Assembly (NCBI RefSeq): GCF_024345205.1
Contig: NZ_BROC01000006.1
Location: forward strand, 62,001 to 126,000
DNA length: 64,000 bases
Reading direction: 5' to 3'
From: Lapidilactobacillus luobeiensis
Lineage (GTDB): Bacteria > Bacillota > Bacilli > Lactobacillales > Lactobacillaceae
Shown: positions 26,190 through 33,523 of the stretch, piece by piece
Numbering within the stretch: the first letter of the stretch is position 1
Layout of the letters: the number at the start of each line of letters is the position of its first letter
Translations under genes and position numbers: made by a program
Notes under the pieces: generated by a model
The model's input: only the letters and a program-made list of their open reading frames with translations
Told to the model about the DNA's origin: nothing
Databases searched by the model: none

Positions 26190-27473
26190 ATGAAATTTAA
26201 AAAGAAATTAGTCTTGGCCGTCACATTAATTGTGGCGGCTATTTTTATGGCCATGCCCACTAATAATGTGAGTGCAGCAAAAGGTGACCATGGAGTTGAC
26301 TGGAGTAAATACCAAGGAGCTAACGGTGTTTACGGGTACCAGCGTGATAAATTCGTAATTAGCCAAGTTGGCGGCTACTACAACGGTAGCTTTGTTGATC
26401 AATGGACTTACAAGACGCAAGTATCGTCGGCAATCGCTGCGGGTAAGCGAGCTCACACTTATATCTACAGTCGATTTACTGGACGTCAGCAAGCCGATCA
26501 GATGCTTAATTACTATTTGCCAAAGGTACAGACTCCTAAAGGCTCAATTGTCGCCTTAGACGTTGAGGATGGTTATCCAGATACAGACTCGGTTTTGTAT
26601 GCTTTAGGCCGAGTTAAAGCTGCTGGTTACACAGCAATGTTATATGGTTACAAGTCTTTCCTAACTTCGCATTTAAGCTTAAGCACAATTGCTAGTCAGT
26701 ACCCACTCTGGATGGCCGAGTATCCTAATTATGCTGTGACACCGACACCTAATTACAATTACTTCCCAAGTTTTAGTAATATCGGAATATTCCAATTTAC
26801 TTCGACTTATATTGCTGGTGGTCTCGATGGTAATATTGATTTAACCGGCGTTACTGATAATGGCTATGGCGGTAATATTAAAACCAATTCAGGAAAAGTC
26901 GTTGTTAAACCAAATTCAACGACTTCTGCAATTAATGTGGGGCAATCTGCAAATAATACTGCTAAAGCAAACATCAAGTCGGGTGATACTGTAAAAGTTA
27001 ACTTAACTGCCACTAAATGGGCAAACGGTGTGGGAATAGCAACATGGGTCCTCGGCAAGACTTATACTGTTCAGCAGATTGGTTCCGGTAAAGTGTTGTT
27101 AGCTGGCATTTTATCCTGGGCTAAGATTGCAGATGTTGAGATCCTATCAGTTGGTCAACCAGTCACAGGTGCAGCAACTTATACAGTTAAGTCTGGAGAT
27201 AGTTGGTGGTTGATCGCAAATAAGCATGGGCTGAACATGTACGCGCTGGCAAGTTTCAATGGCCGGACGATCAACTCGATGTTGCATCCTGGACAAGTCA
27301 TCAGATTATCAGGGGCGCAAACGGTGAGCCACACTTATTACACCGTAAAGTCTGGTGATTCGTTCTGGTCAATTGCTAAGAAATACGGTATCAACATGAA
27401 TAAGTTAGCAAGTCAGAATAAATTGACAATCAAATCTGTTATTTATCCTGGTCAGAAATTGCTGATCAAGTAA
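26190..27473 (+). CDS. endolysin: GH25 muramidase with two LysM
   Basis: 427 residues from ATG 26190. Residues 1-30 form a signal peptide ending VSAAKG, so export by Sec is expected. GH25 lysozyme domain about 33-230: GVDWSKYQ, the catalytic pair in ALDVEDGYP, and DGNIDLTG. A SH3-like segment (SGDTVKVNLTATKWANG, about 268-325) and two LysM repeats (YTVKSGDSWWLIANKHG and YTVKSGDSFWSIAKKYG) bind peptidoglycan. It cuts the MurNAc-GlcNAc linkage at the end of the lytic cycle. It closes the late operon. Confidence 0.93.
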   Translation: MKFKKKLVLAVTLIVAAIFMAMPTNNVSAAKGDHGVDWSKYQGANGVYGYQRDKFVISQVGGYYNGSFVDQWTYKTQVSSAIAAGKRAHTYIYSRFTGRQQADQMLNYYLPKVQTPKGSIVALDVEDGYPDTDSVLYALGRVKAAGYTAMLYGYKSFLTSHLSLSTIASQYPLWMAEYPNYAVTPTPNYNYFPSFSNIGIFQFTSTYIAGGLDGNIDLTGVTDNGYGGNIKTNSGKVVVKPNSTTSAINVGQSANNTAKANIKSGDTVKVNLTATKWANGVGIATWVLGKTYTVQQIGSGKVLLAGILSWAKIADVEILSVGQPVTGAATYTVKSGDSWWLIANKHGLNMYALASFNGRTINSMLHPGQVIRLSGAQTVSHTYYTVKSGDSFWSIAKKYGINMNKLASQNKLTIKSVIYPGQKLLIK

Positions 27474-27478
27474 TGTTT

Positions 27479-27516
27479 AAGCCTACCTCCAATTTAGGAG
27501 ATAGGTTTATTTTTTT
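27479..27516 (+). terminator. late operon terminator
   Basis: AAGCCTACCTCC pairs with GGAGATAGGTTT across an AATTTA loop, followed by ATTTTTTT. It marks the end of the lysis module. Confidence 0.85.
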
Positions 27517-27570
27517 GCGCAAAAAACAAGAATAGTTGGATTTGTGTAATAAATAAAATGATTTTTAACT

Positions 27571-27595
27571 ATTTCTGTAAGGACGATGATATAAT
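27571..27595 (+). promoter_or_regulatory. extended -10 promoter of the DUF2335 cassette
   Basis: TGATATAAT (perfect TATAAT at 27590-27595 with an upstream TG) lies 25 bases before the first gene of the cassette. The -35 is weak (TTAACT at 19 bases). It would drive the cassette independently of late transcription. Confidence 0.6.
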
Positions 27596-27620
27596 ATGAA
27601 ATAGTTAAGGAGGGATTAAC

Positions 27621-27848
27621 ATGCAAAATTTTAATTTCATTAAAGCAATGGAAGTATCCCAAATTTTAAATCCGGTAACCTATATTACTAAACTAATGGC
27701 ACGACTAGTTGGTGGAACACAGCGTTCGCCCAAGTTTTCGCAAAATGCACGTGATAGTGAGAAAGCTATTCGCGAAGATTGGTTACGTGTTGGAAATGAC
27801 ATGAGAAGCGGAGTTTTGGAATATGACCGAAAACTCATTAAAAAGTAA
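27621..27848 (+). CDS. unknown 75-residue protein preceding DUF2335 gene
   Basis: ATG 27621 is preceded by AAGGAGGG. The protein has an N-terminal hydrophobic/amphipathic segment (MEVSQILNPVTYITKLMARL) and a basic-acidic remainder. No family recognised. Its 3' end overlaps the DUF2335 start by 26 bases, so the two are co-translated. As part of a lysogen-expressed unit behind the lysis genes it is a lysogenic-conversion candidate. Confidence 0.6.
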   Translation: MQNFNFIKAMEVSQILNPVTYITKLMARLVGGTQRSPKFSQNARDSEKAIREDWLRVGNDMRSGVLEYDRKLIKK

Positions 27849-28371
27849 TCAGGAAACTGAGAATGCTATCACCGAAGATACAGACGATAGTAGTATTGAA
27901 GGGAATTTACCAACATCTGATCAGGAGCTTTTGGACAAAGTTCAAGCGTTACCTAAAGAACGAAAACGAGAAATGGTTGCTCACTTAGAAATGTATTCTG
28001 GCCCGATTCCTCATCCGAGTATTTTAAAAGGTTATGAAGAACTCGATGCAGGAGCAGCAAAAGCAATAATAGAAAACGGCTTAGCGGAATCAGATCATCG
28101 TCGTAATTTAGAAACAAAAAGGCAAAAACGAAGGGGAAACCTTGCATATATAATGCTTATTGGTAGCTTGGCTTTGTGTGCACTATTTATTCTTGGGTCT
28201 TTTATGTTAATTATGCGAGGACATACAATTGTTGGTAGTATATTTGGTGGTACAGGTTTTGTAATCTTAATAGGAAGTATGATTTCACTGGTTAATGATT
28301 TGACTGTTAATAGTGATTTACACGCGCATGATCACGAAAAAAGCGAAGCTGAAAAACAAAAAGAAGATTGA
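27823..28371 (+). CDS. DUF2335 membrane protein
   Basis: 182 residues from ATG 27823. The soluble N-terminal 100 residues contain YSGPIPHPSILKGYEELDAG followed by AKAIIENGLAESDHRR, the DUF2335 signature; two membrane segments follow (ILGSFMLIMR region and IFGGTGFVILIGSMISLV). DUF2335 proteins are small predicted inner-membrane proteins found on prophages and islands; their job is not known. The cassette has its own promoter and terminator, suggesting expression in the lysogen, possibly for superinfection exclusion. Confidence 0.75.
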   Translation: MTENSLKSNQETENAITEDTDDSSIEGNLPTSDQELLDKVQALPKERKREMVAHLEMYSGPIPHPSILKGYEELDAGAAKAIIENGLAESDHRRNLETKRQKRRGNLAYIMLIGSLALCALFILGSFMLIMRGHTIVGSIFGGTGFVILIGSMISLVNDLTVNSDLHAHDHEKSEAEKQKED

Positions 28372-28428
28372 TTTAAAAATCTAATAAGATAGTTTCAATG
28401 TTTCGATCTATAGGCAATTTTCGGCATT

Positions 28429-28459
28429 AGCCTTACTCTTGATTGAGTGGGGCTTTTTG
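28429..28459 (+). terminator. terminator after DUF2335 gene
   Basis: AGCCTTACTC/GAGTGGGGCT stem with two G-U pairs, loop TTGATT, then TTTTT. Confidence 0.8.
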
Positions 28460-28542
28460 TTTTGAAAAAACAATCTAGATAAATTTTTAAATTTAAGAAT
28501 AAAGTTATTAACAACTTGAATAAAATAACGTAGATAATAAGT

Positions 28543-28581
28543 AGCAAAATTCGGCTAAACTTCTGAATTTTGCTATTTTTT
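28543..28581 (+). terminator. second terminator, insulating the DUF3800 unit
   Basis: AGCAAAATTC/GAATTTTGCT, ten perfect pairs, followed by ATTTTTTT. There is no gene between this and the preceding terminator, so it may end a short transcript of unknown nature or simply insulate the next unit. Confidence 0.75.
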
Positions 28582-28650
28582 TAACAAAAACATCTTGTAT
28601 GTTATTCAATATATTAACAGGCTTATCCACAACATATGGTTTTAAACAGC

Positions 28651-28679
28651 TTGCAAATTATAAATATGGTGGCCATAAT
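28651..28679 (+). promoter_or_regulatory. promoter of the DUF3800 gene
   Basis: TTGCAA (28651-28656), 17 bases, CATAAT (28674-28679). Predicted transcript start is near 28686, giving an A/T-rich 5' leader of about 85 bases. Confidence 0.65.
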
Positions 28680-28770
28680 ATAGGTATGTTTTAATTAAAT
28701 GATAAGCCGAAAAAAATTATTAAATAATAGTTTAGACTCAATACAACATTAACGCTAACTGGAGAGAAGT

Positions 28771-29481
28771 ATGGAATATTTTTTATGTTTAGATGATTCT
28801 GGCGCATTTAATCAAATGTGTACGCAAGGTAAATATTTTGTTTATGGCGGATTATTGATGCCAATGCAAAATTTTCACTCAATTAATCAAGCGTATGGTA
28901 AATATGTTGATATTACTAAGCAGAGATTCCAAATAAATGGTGAACTTAAGGGGAAAGCTCTGTCCTTAAAAATCAGAAAAAAGTTGTTAAAAGTACTTGA
29001 TGGTTATGACTGTGATGAAATTTTTGTGACCACTCAACTTCCTTCTTTAGCACGCCTTGATTTTACAAATTCAAGAGATATTTTACGGTATAAAAACTAT
29101 ATGATTATGCGATTAATTGAAGCGTTAATTAAACATAAGAGGATACCGTCAGACTGTGACAAATTAACAATTTATATTGATAATCAAAATATAGCTAATT
29201 CTGCGCAGGATTCATTAGAAACTTATTTAAACTTGAGGTTCAATGAAGATAATTACTATTATATTCATAGAATCAGCTATACGACATTTTTCCAATGCGA
29301 ATTTTTAGTAAAGTATCGTGATTCAAAATATGATGCAATGATTCAAGCCGCCGATATTTTAGCAAATACCGCTCATAATTCGTTTAATTGGACAAGGGAT
29401 GGTAAGCCATTACGCTACTTTAGAACATTTCTAAAAAATGATTATTTCTCACTTCATCTTCCAGACGATGTTCATTATTAA
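28771..29481 (+). CDS. DUF3800 protein
   Basis: 236 residues from ATG 28771, with GGAGAG upstream. It fits the DUF3800 family: N-terminal MEYFLCLDDSGAFN (usual form YIDESG), an internal basic region (ELKGKALSLKIRKKLLK), the acidic strand LTIYIDNQN about residue 135, and C-terminal DAMIQAADILANTAHN. The spaced aspartates are the family's conserved residues, and an RNase H-like fold has been suggested for such proteins, but no activity is proven. Comparative work has described several structured RNA classes located beside DUF3800 genes; here a structured RNA gene follows 50 bases downstream. The gene is A/T-richer than the phage structural genes, and sits at the outer end of the prophage, typical for defence cargo. 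Confidence 0.85.
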   Translation: MEYFLCLDDSGAFNQMCTQGKYFVYGGLLMPMQNFHSINQAYGKYVDITKQRFQINGELKGKALSLKIRKKLLKVLDGYDCDEIFVTTQLPSLARLDFTNSRDILRYKNYMIMRLIEALIKHKRIPSDCDKLTIYIDNQNIANSAQDSLETYLNLRFNEDNYYYIHRISYTTFFQCEFLVKYRDSKYDAMIQAADILANTAHNSFNWTRDGKPLRYFRTFLKNDYFSLHLPDDVHY

Positions 29482-29497
29482 AAAAATCTCAGATTTA

Positions 29498-29525
29498 TTG
29501 CTCTTTTGTAAAAACGTGGTAAGAT
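29498..29525 (+). promoter_or_regulatory. promoter of the structured RNA
   Basis: TTGCTC (29498-29503), 16 bases, TAAGAT (29520-29525) with an extended TGG directly upstream. Predicted start near 29532. Confidence 0.7.
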
Positions 29526-29531
29526 ATATAT

Positions 29532-29676
29532 GCAGGGATAATTCCACTGTCTAACTTGTACGGTCGCTAATATATTTATAGTAAGAGTGCTGGGTGTACT
29601 CCGCTGTGCAAGGGCCTTCGAATGAAGGCTTACATATTATATTTAGCCTATCTCACTTAAGAGATAGGCTTTTTTA
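29532..29676 (+). ncRNA. DUF3800-associated structured RNA
   Basis: About 145 bases between a good promoter and a strong terminator contain no gene but a rich fold. Hairpin a: CAGGGA/TCC-A-CTG (29533-29549). Closing stem: AATATA and GTAAG (29569-29585) with CTTAC and TATATT (29629-29643). Inside it hairpin b AGTGC/GTACT with loop TGGGT (29586-29600) and hairpin c CCTTC/GAAGG (29615-29628). The single-stranded CTTGTA-CGG (29555-29563) can pair with CCG...TGCAAG (29601-29612) between b and c, which would form a pseudoknot. Such compact multi-stem folds match the general idea of DUF3800 RNA motifs. It may guide, inhibit or be cut by the DUF3800 protein; that is inference. Confidence 0.75.
29645..29675 (+). 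terminator. terminator of the structured RNA
   Basis: Ten perfect pairs AGCCTATCTC/GAGATAGGCT, loop ACTTAA, then TTTTT. Confidence 0.9.
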
Positions 29677-29918
29677 TTGGCTTAAAATCGGTAGACTTAC
29701 GAACTAAATTAAATATATATCCTAAACTTTTAAAGTTTTAGCAATATTTTAAAAGTTGGGTCCTTTTATATAGGAAGAAAATAGCCGTATTTTAATAAAA
29801 TGTAATCTTAAAAAGTTAAAATATGGTACAAATACGGTACATGCCACGTCAATGAGCTGGCACTACTGAAATCTCACTATACGTGGTACACAGAGCAATA
29901 GAGAAACCAGACTTAACT

Positions 29919-29973
29919 AAAACGACTTATACGCGTTCTAGAGCGATTCTAGATAAGCGGATAAGTCGTTTTT
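29919..29973 (+). terminator. long hairpin terminator
   Basis: AAAACGACTTAT pairs with ATAAGTCGTTTT (12 pairs); the loop holds two TCTAGA copies. A short T run follows. No gene upstream uses it clearly. Confidence 0.55.
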
Positions 29974-30188
29974 CTGTCAATTTAAGCCTTGTTTCAGCAA
30001 CAAAACATAACATACTCTATGGTACGTCGATTTTAGACCATATTAATGATAGACCTGGTCATAAGCGCCTTTAGAAATATCTTAATTACTTCTATCGCAA
30101 AAACTCGGCAATCTCTCGTTCCTAGCGCGAATTAACCTGTTGCATTGTTATGTTGTCAATCGACAAAAAATACATTCTCTTTCAAAAT

Positions 30189-30240
30189 CAGTGACGTGGC
30201 TCGGCGGTTGATTTGAGTTTCGACTCCTCAACTCAACACT
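30189..30240 (+). repeat. diverged copy of the pre-terminase hairpin block
   Basis: TGAGTTTCGACTCCTCA (30214-30230) matches 15 of 17 bases of the T-arm-like hairpin at 1443-1459, and the preceding TGACGTGGC...CGG parallels TGGCGTGAC...CGG. This suggests the remnant region beyond derives from a related phage whose terminase genes have been lost. Confidence 0.45.
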
Positions 30241-30324
30241 TTTACGTCATGCGATGACCCACTCTTCCAAGAGACACGACAACTACTTGCTTTAGTTTTC
30301 GGCGAGCGTGACCCCATAACTAAT

Positions 30325-30355
30325 GGCCTCATTTCATGATGGAATGAAGCCTTTT
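30325..30355 (+). terminator. intrinsic terminator
   Basis: GGCCTCATTTC/GGAATGAAGCC with one mismatch, loop ATGAT, then TTTT. Confidence 0.65.
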
Positions 30356-30360
30356 GGTAT

Positions 30361-30388
30361 ATAAAAAGCCAGGTGATTAACCTAGCTT
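30361..30388 (-). terminator. terminator of truncated hicB
   Basis: On the minus strand AAGCTAGGT pairs with ACCTGGCTT (one wobble pair), loop TAATC, followed by TTTTA. It overlaps the hicB stop. Confidence 0.6.
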
Positions 30389-30661
30389 GGTTTTAAGTGC
30401 TTCTGTTAATGTGGCGCTAAAGTTAAGGCCTTGTGCTTCCGCTTTTCTTGCCAATTGCGTTGGAACGGTGACATTTTTACGGACAAAAGTTTGCATGGCT
30501 CTTTTCTTCTCCGAAAGGTTGGCAGTGACAATACCTGCAAACTCACCATCAGATAATTTTAGGCTATCCAACTTTGACGGTTTTGGTAAATTCTTCTGAT
30601 CATAATTCATTTCAGCCATTACGTCACTCGCCATTAAATAAGCATCTGCCAAACCGTATCC
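30377..30661 (-). pseudogene. hicB: HicB antitoxin, N-terminally truncated
   Basis: The minus-strand frame ends LARKAEAQGLNFSATLTEALKTKLG in two parts of a typical HicB C-terminus (ribbon/helix DNA-binding region preceded by RKNVTVPTQL), and contains ADAYLMASDVMAEMNYDQKN of the HicB core. Upstream of about 30661 the frame runs into sequence that is antisense to the portal fragment, so the N-terminal half and the partner hicA are missing. HicB neutralises the HicA mRNA interferase; this copy cannot be a full system. It marks one recombination junction of the remnant region. Confidence 0.7.
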
Positions 30662-30673
30662 TTTAACGTTCCT

Positions 30674-30922
30674 GTGACACAAAGTGAAGAGTGGAAAAAC
30701 ATTAGCTACAAGTTTACCCGCAATATGCCGAAAAATCTTCTCGAAGAGGCGCAAACCGCTACCCAATTAATGGGCGTGACAAGCGAAGAAACGGCTTTAA
30801 GCGTGTTGTCCGTTGTTGGTGATGTGCAAGACGAGTTAGAGCGAATTTACAAGGAAAAAGCTAGTCAGCCCATGTTTGATGCAGATGAAGAAACCGAAAA
30901 CGCCGAAGAAAACAAGGAGTGA
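30674..30922 (+). pseudogene. portal protein, C-terminal fragment
   Basis: Reading WKNISYKFTRNMPKNLLEEA then QTATQLMGVTSEETALSVLS, this is the conserved C-terminal region of SPP1-like portals, ending in an acidic tail. About 400 N-terminal residues are gone; the break abuts the truncated hicB at about 30665. It runs 4 bases ahead of a minor head gene, the same order as in the intact prophage, showing this is a piece of a second phage's head operon. Confidence 0.75.
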
Positions 30923-30926
30923 TTAA

Positions 30927-32438
30927 ATGAACTCCGAAAAATATTGGCGAGATCGTGAAGAAATCTGGCAGAAACAACAAATAAAAGATGATAAAAAACG
31001 AATGCAAGAAATTGCTAGTCGGATGCGGGATGCGCAGGATGCTATTAGAGATGAGATCGGCAAGAATTGGGACAACTTTTCAAATGGCCAAAAAATTACG
31101 CTAGAAGAAGCCTTCAAACGGTCTAGCGAAATGGATGTTAAAGCTTTTGCTAGTAAAGCCAAGAAATATGTTAACGAAAAGGATTTCTCCAAAGAAGCTA
31201 ATCGAGAATTAAAGCTTTATAATCTTACAATGCGAGTCAATCGCCTTGAGTTGTTGAAGGCAAATATTGGGTTAGAGTTGGTTAATAGCTTTGATGGTGT
31301 GGATAAATACTTTTCAAGTGAACTCACTAAAGCAGGCATGGCCGAATTAAAACGACAAGCCGGCATTTTAGCGATGACACTTTCTAAGTCGGGTTATGGA
31401 AAATTTGTTGGCAAAGTTGTAGATGGCTCTTTTCAAGCGAAGAACTACCCAACTTTTTCCGAAAATCTTTGGCGTTATCAAAGCGAGTTAAAAGCTGATT
31501 TAGACAAGCTGTTAATCCGTGGCATAACTTTAGGCAGAAACCCCAAACAGCTTACTACCGAACTCTCACGACTTCTGACGGACAACGGCAAGGAGAATGC
31601 TAAGTACAATATCGATCGCTTGCTAGTTTCTGAAACCACACGAGTACAAGCAAGTATTCAAGAGCAATCTTACCTGGATGCTGGCGTTGAGGAATACGAG
31701 TACATTGCTGAACCCAATGCTTGTGGTACCTGTAAGCCAATGGATGGAAAAATTTTTAGCGTAAGAAAAATGATGTCCGGATTGAACGCTCCTGGCATGC
31801 ATCCGTGGTGTCGGTGTAGTACAGCTCTGCATATAAAAGGAATGGCTAATAGTCTTGTTGCTGAGCAAGCACGAAAAATTACACCAAAAAATGATTTAAA
31901 TCGTTATACGGTAAACAGAAATATAGTTAACACGAAACATTATCATGATAAATTTAGTAAAATAGGGCTAAGCAAAAATCTTTATGAAAATATTTATAAA
32001 AAAGCTGTTGAATCTCTCGAAAGACGAGATGGAACAGAACTTGAAGATATTTTTGCTTTTAATTCAAGAACAGGAGAGTTAATAGCTCAAAATATAAAGC
32101 CAGATAAGGCTTTTGCATCGGGGATTTCACGAGAAAGTTTTAAAAATGCAACGTTCGAAAGTATAACATTACTGCACAATCATCCGGAAAGTGGGAGACT
32201 TTCTTTTGCAGATATAAAAACAATTTATCGAAATGAAGATGTCAGTATGAGTATCGCCGTGGGACATGATGGAACAATTCATGCCGTATCTGAAGTTAAC
32301 AGAAATAAGGACTTGATAGGCTATCATGCAAAATGGTACACTTACTATAAGTCACTAGGCTTTACTGATCAGGAAAGCCAATTAAGAGCAACCGATAAAG
32401 TTTATGAGAAGGGATGGTTCAAGTATGTCGCAAAATAA
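30927..32438 (+). CDS. second minor head protein with HNHP-type C-terminal domain
   Basis: 503 residues from ATG 30927 (AAGGAGTG upstream). Residues 1-310 are an SPP1 gp7-like minor head domain: LVSETTRVQASIQEQSYLDA, then the cysteine block ACGTCKPMDGKIFS...MHPWCRCST. The last 190 residues differ completely from the other copy and include SITLLHNHPESGRLSFADIK, an H-x-H-P...S..D motif like that of JAB/RadC-type metal centres but one residue shorter, and a C-terminus YYKSLGFTDQESQLRATDKV. By analogy with the DUF6883 copy this is an exchangeable effector. The gene is intact, yet stranded among fragments. Confidence 0.75.
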   Translation: MNSEKYWRDREEIWQKQQIKDDKKRMQEIASRMRDAQDAIRDEIGKNWDNFSNGQKITLEEAFKRSSEMDVKAFASKAKKYVNEKDFSKEANRELKLYNLTMRVNRLELLKANIGLELVNSFDGVDKYFSSELTKAGMAELKRQAGILAMTLSKSGYGKFVGKVVDGSFQAKNYPTFSENLWRYQSELKADLDKLLIRGITLGRNPKQLTTELSRLLTDNGKENAKYNIDRLLVSETTRVQASIQEQSYLDAGVEEYEYIAEPNACGTCKPMDGKIFSVRKMMSGLNAPGMHPWCRCSTALHIKGMANSLVAEQARKITPKNDLNRYTVNRNIVNTKHYHDKFSKIGLSKNLYENIYKKAVESLERRDGTELEDIFAFNSRTGELIAQNIKPDKAFASGISRESFKNATFESITLLHNHPESGRLSFADIKTIYRNEDVSMSIAVGHDGTIHAVSEVNRNKDLIGYHAKWYTYYKSLGFTDQESQLRATDKVYEKGWFKYVAK

Positions 32439-32583
32439 ACAGAATTATTTAGTTGTAGATGATACTACTGAACGTCCGTTATCAGACCTTCAGAAACAGC
32501 ATTTGCAAAATCGAGAATCAGATGAAGAAGTACAACAAAAACTCAAAGAGTTTGAAAATCAAATGGATACAGAATTTAAGTAG
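32425..32583 (+). CDS. candidate immunity protein for the HNHP effector
   Basis: 52 residues from ATG 32425, overlapping the effector gene by 14 bases. Sequence is acidic and helical: MSQNKQNYLVVDDTTERPLS, then KEFENQMDTEFK. No family recognised. Its place, coupling and the terminator immediately behind match the DUF4926 immunity gene of the intact prophage, so an immunity or antitoxin-like role is inferred. Confidence 0.5.
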   Translation: MSQNKQNYLVVDDTTERPLSDLQKQHLQNRESDEEVQQKLKEFENQMDTEFK

Positions 32584-32618
32584 CACCCAGTCACTAAAAA
32601 TGATTGAGTGCTATTTTT
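32582..32618 (+). terminator. cassette-end terminator, junction motif copy
   Basis: AGCAC/GTGCT outer stem with TCA/TGA inner pairs, then ATTTTT. Nearly identical to 8692-8728. Confidence 0.7.
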
Positions 32619-32631
32619 AAAAGGAGAATAA

Positions 32632-32964
32632 ATGGCAAAAGATGATTTTTTCTATATCGCTTATAAAATACTAGCATATGTCTATGAGTGTATGAAAAAG
32701 GGCGAATCAGTCGATCCTTCTGTCATAGACCCGACAACTTATCGTATCACTTATCCATATTTGATTTCTATTCTTGAAGAGCTGACTGATGAAGGGTATT
32801 TAAAAGGAATCAAATTTATCCCAACAAAAGACGAAAAAATCCCAATTGGACTTGATAAAATGAAAATTTCGATTAAGGGAATTGAGTACCTTCAAGAGAA
32901 TACAATGATGAAAAAAGCTTTAAAAACAATTAAAGAAGTTAAGGATTCAATTCCTGGCATTTAG
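32632..32964 (+). CDS. YjcQ-like phage protein
   Basis: 110 residues from ATG 32632, AAAGGAG upstream. DDFFYIAYKILAYVYECMKK, ITYPYLISILEELTDEGYLK and a final SIKGIEYLQENTMMKKALKT are the pattern of the YjcQ/winged-helix-like small phage proteins. Such genes occur as single cassettes in head or lysis regions. It is closed by another copy of the junction terminator. Function unknown. Confidence 0.7.
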   Translation: MAKDDFFYIAYKILAYVYECMKKGESVDPSVIDPTTYRITYPYLISILEELTDEGYLKGIKFIPTKDEKIPIGLDKMKISIKGIEYLQENTMMKKALKTIKEVKDSIPGI

Positions 32965-32993
32965 CATTCGACAAAAGGTTGAGTGCTATTTTT
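32963..32993 (+). terminator. cassette-end terminator, junction motif copy
   Basis: AGCATTC/GAGTGCT stem with one wobble pair, ATTTTT, then GTACCCAAAATTG. Confidence 0.7.
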
Positions 32994-33021
32994 GTACCCA
33001 AAATTGAAAGGAATGGTAGAA

Positions 33022-33207
33022 ATGGAAAAAGAGAAATCATTGATTATTTGGTTGAAGGCAGGACAAACGTTAAAATTCGAAAAAGTTGAGAATCTCGAGA
33101 ATAGTGATAATGAATTGAAGTTCGACTATTTTGGCGTAGCTACTCAAGTAAAGAGAAATGCGGTATTTAATCAAATTAATATTTCCGGGTTTGCTTTGGA
33201 GGCTTGA
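33022..33207 (+). CDS. small cassette protein, paralogue of 36429
   Basis: 61 residues from ATG 33022 (AAAGGA upstream). SLIIWLKAGQTLKFEKVENL, LKFDYFGVATQVKRNAVFNQ and a closing ISGFALEA correspond one-to-one to the protein at 36429 (IIFTNNGQTYHYSGV, FSFTYVGKATGVTHQAVFNN, STAGYAIVP). Predicted a small beta barrel. Both copies directly follow the junction terminator and precede scaffold remnants, so it is part of the phage head cassette. Function unknown. Confidence 0.6.
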   Translation: MEKEKSLIIWLKAGQTLKFEKVENLENSDNELKFDYFGVATQVKRNAVFNQINISGFALEA

Positions 33208-33393
33208 TTGAACATGGTAAGACAATATAAAGATGAGAAGATTCGCTTTTTCGGGCCCGTGGGTAAGCTTGAGATTGATACACCAGATGGACTACAACTG
33301 GCCAGTGCGGGCGATTATATCACTCGTGATGCTAATGGTGGGCTTCATTTGAAAAAGCCTGAAGTATTTGAAACCACGTTTGAACTGGCTTAG
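33208..33393 (+). CDS. small phage protein, PGDYI-like fold remnant
   Basis: 61 residues from TTG 33208 (or ATG 33214), with GGAGG at 33198. The text DGLQLASAGDYITRDANGG and KKPEVFETTFELA resembles the C-terminal half of a common small phage protein family with a GDYI...PEVFE.TF motif; the N-terminal half may be missing or reduced. Follows the previous gene without gap. Confidence 0.5.
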   Translation: MNMVRQYKDEKIRFFGPVGKLEIDTPDGLQLASAGDYITRDANGGLHLKKPEVFETTFELA

Positions 33394-33416
33394 TCGAAGA
33401 GTAGTTGGTAGTTTTG

Positions 33417-33442
33417 GTCGCCGAAGAAAGGCGGCTATTTTT
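33417..33442 (+). terminator. terminator, junction motif copy
   Basis: GTCGCC/GGCGGC stem, loop GAAGAAA, TATTTTTATGCCC. Another instance of hairpin plus ATTTTTATRCCC. Confidence 0.65.
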
Positions 33443-33523
33443 ATGCCCTTTTCCTTGCCGCGGGCGTTAAAGAACGACATGAGTTGTCTCCCAAGACGTT
33501 AAATGCGAGTGGAGGTGCCAATT

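Larger units (their letters stand above)
29690..30324. other. A/T-rich intergenic region at the prophage right side
   Basis: About 630 bases without a convincing gene. It contains the terminator-like hairpin at 29919-29973 and the diverged copy of the pre-terminase hairpin at 30189-30240. The prophage right end should lie here, but no tRNA 3' end or obvious core repeat is seen and the left end is outside the window, so attR cannot be placed. Confidence 0.5.

Noticed and set aside
29883-30074. 63-codon open frame
   Set aside because: It spans a long terminator-like hairpin, has no ribosome site and no family-like sequence.
29690-30324. Prophage attachment site attR
   Set aside because: No tRNA end or core duplication is visible, and the left prophage end is outside the window.
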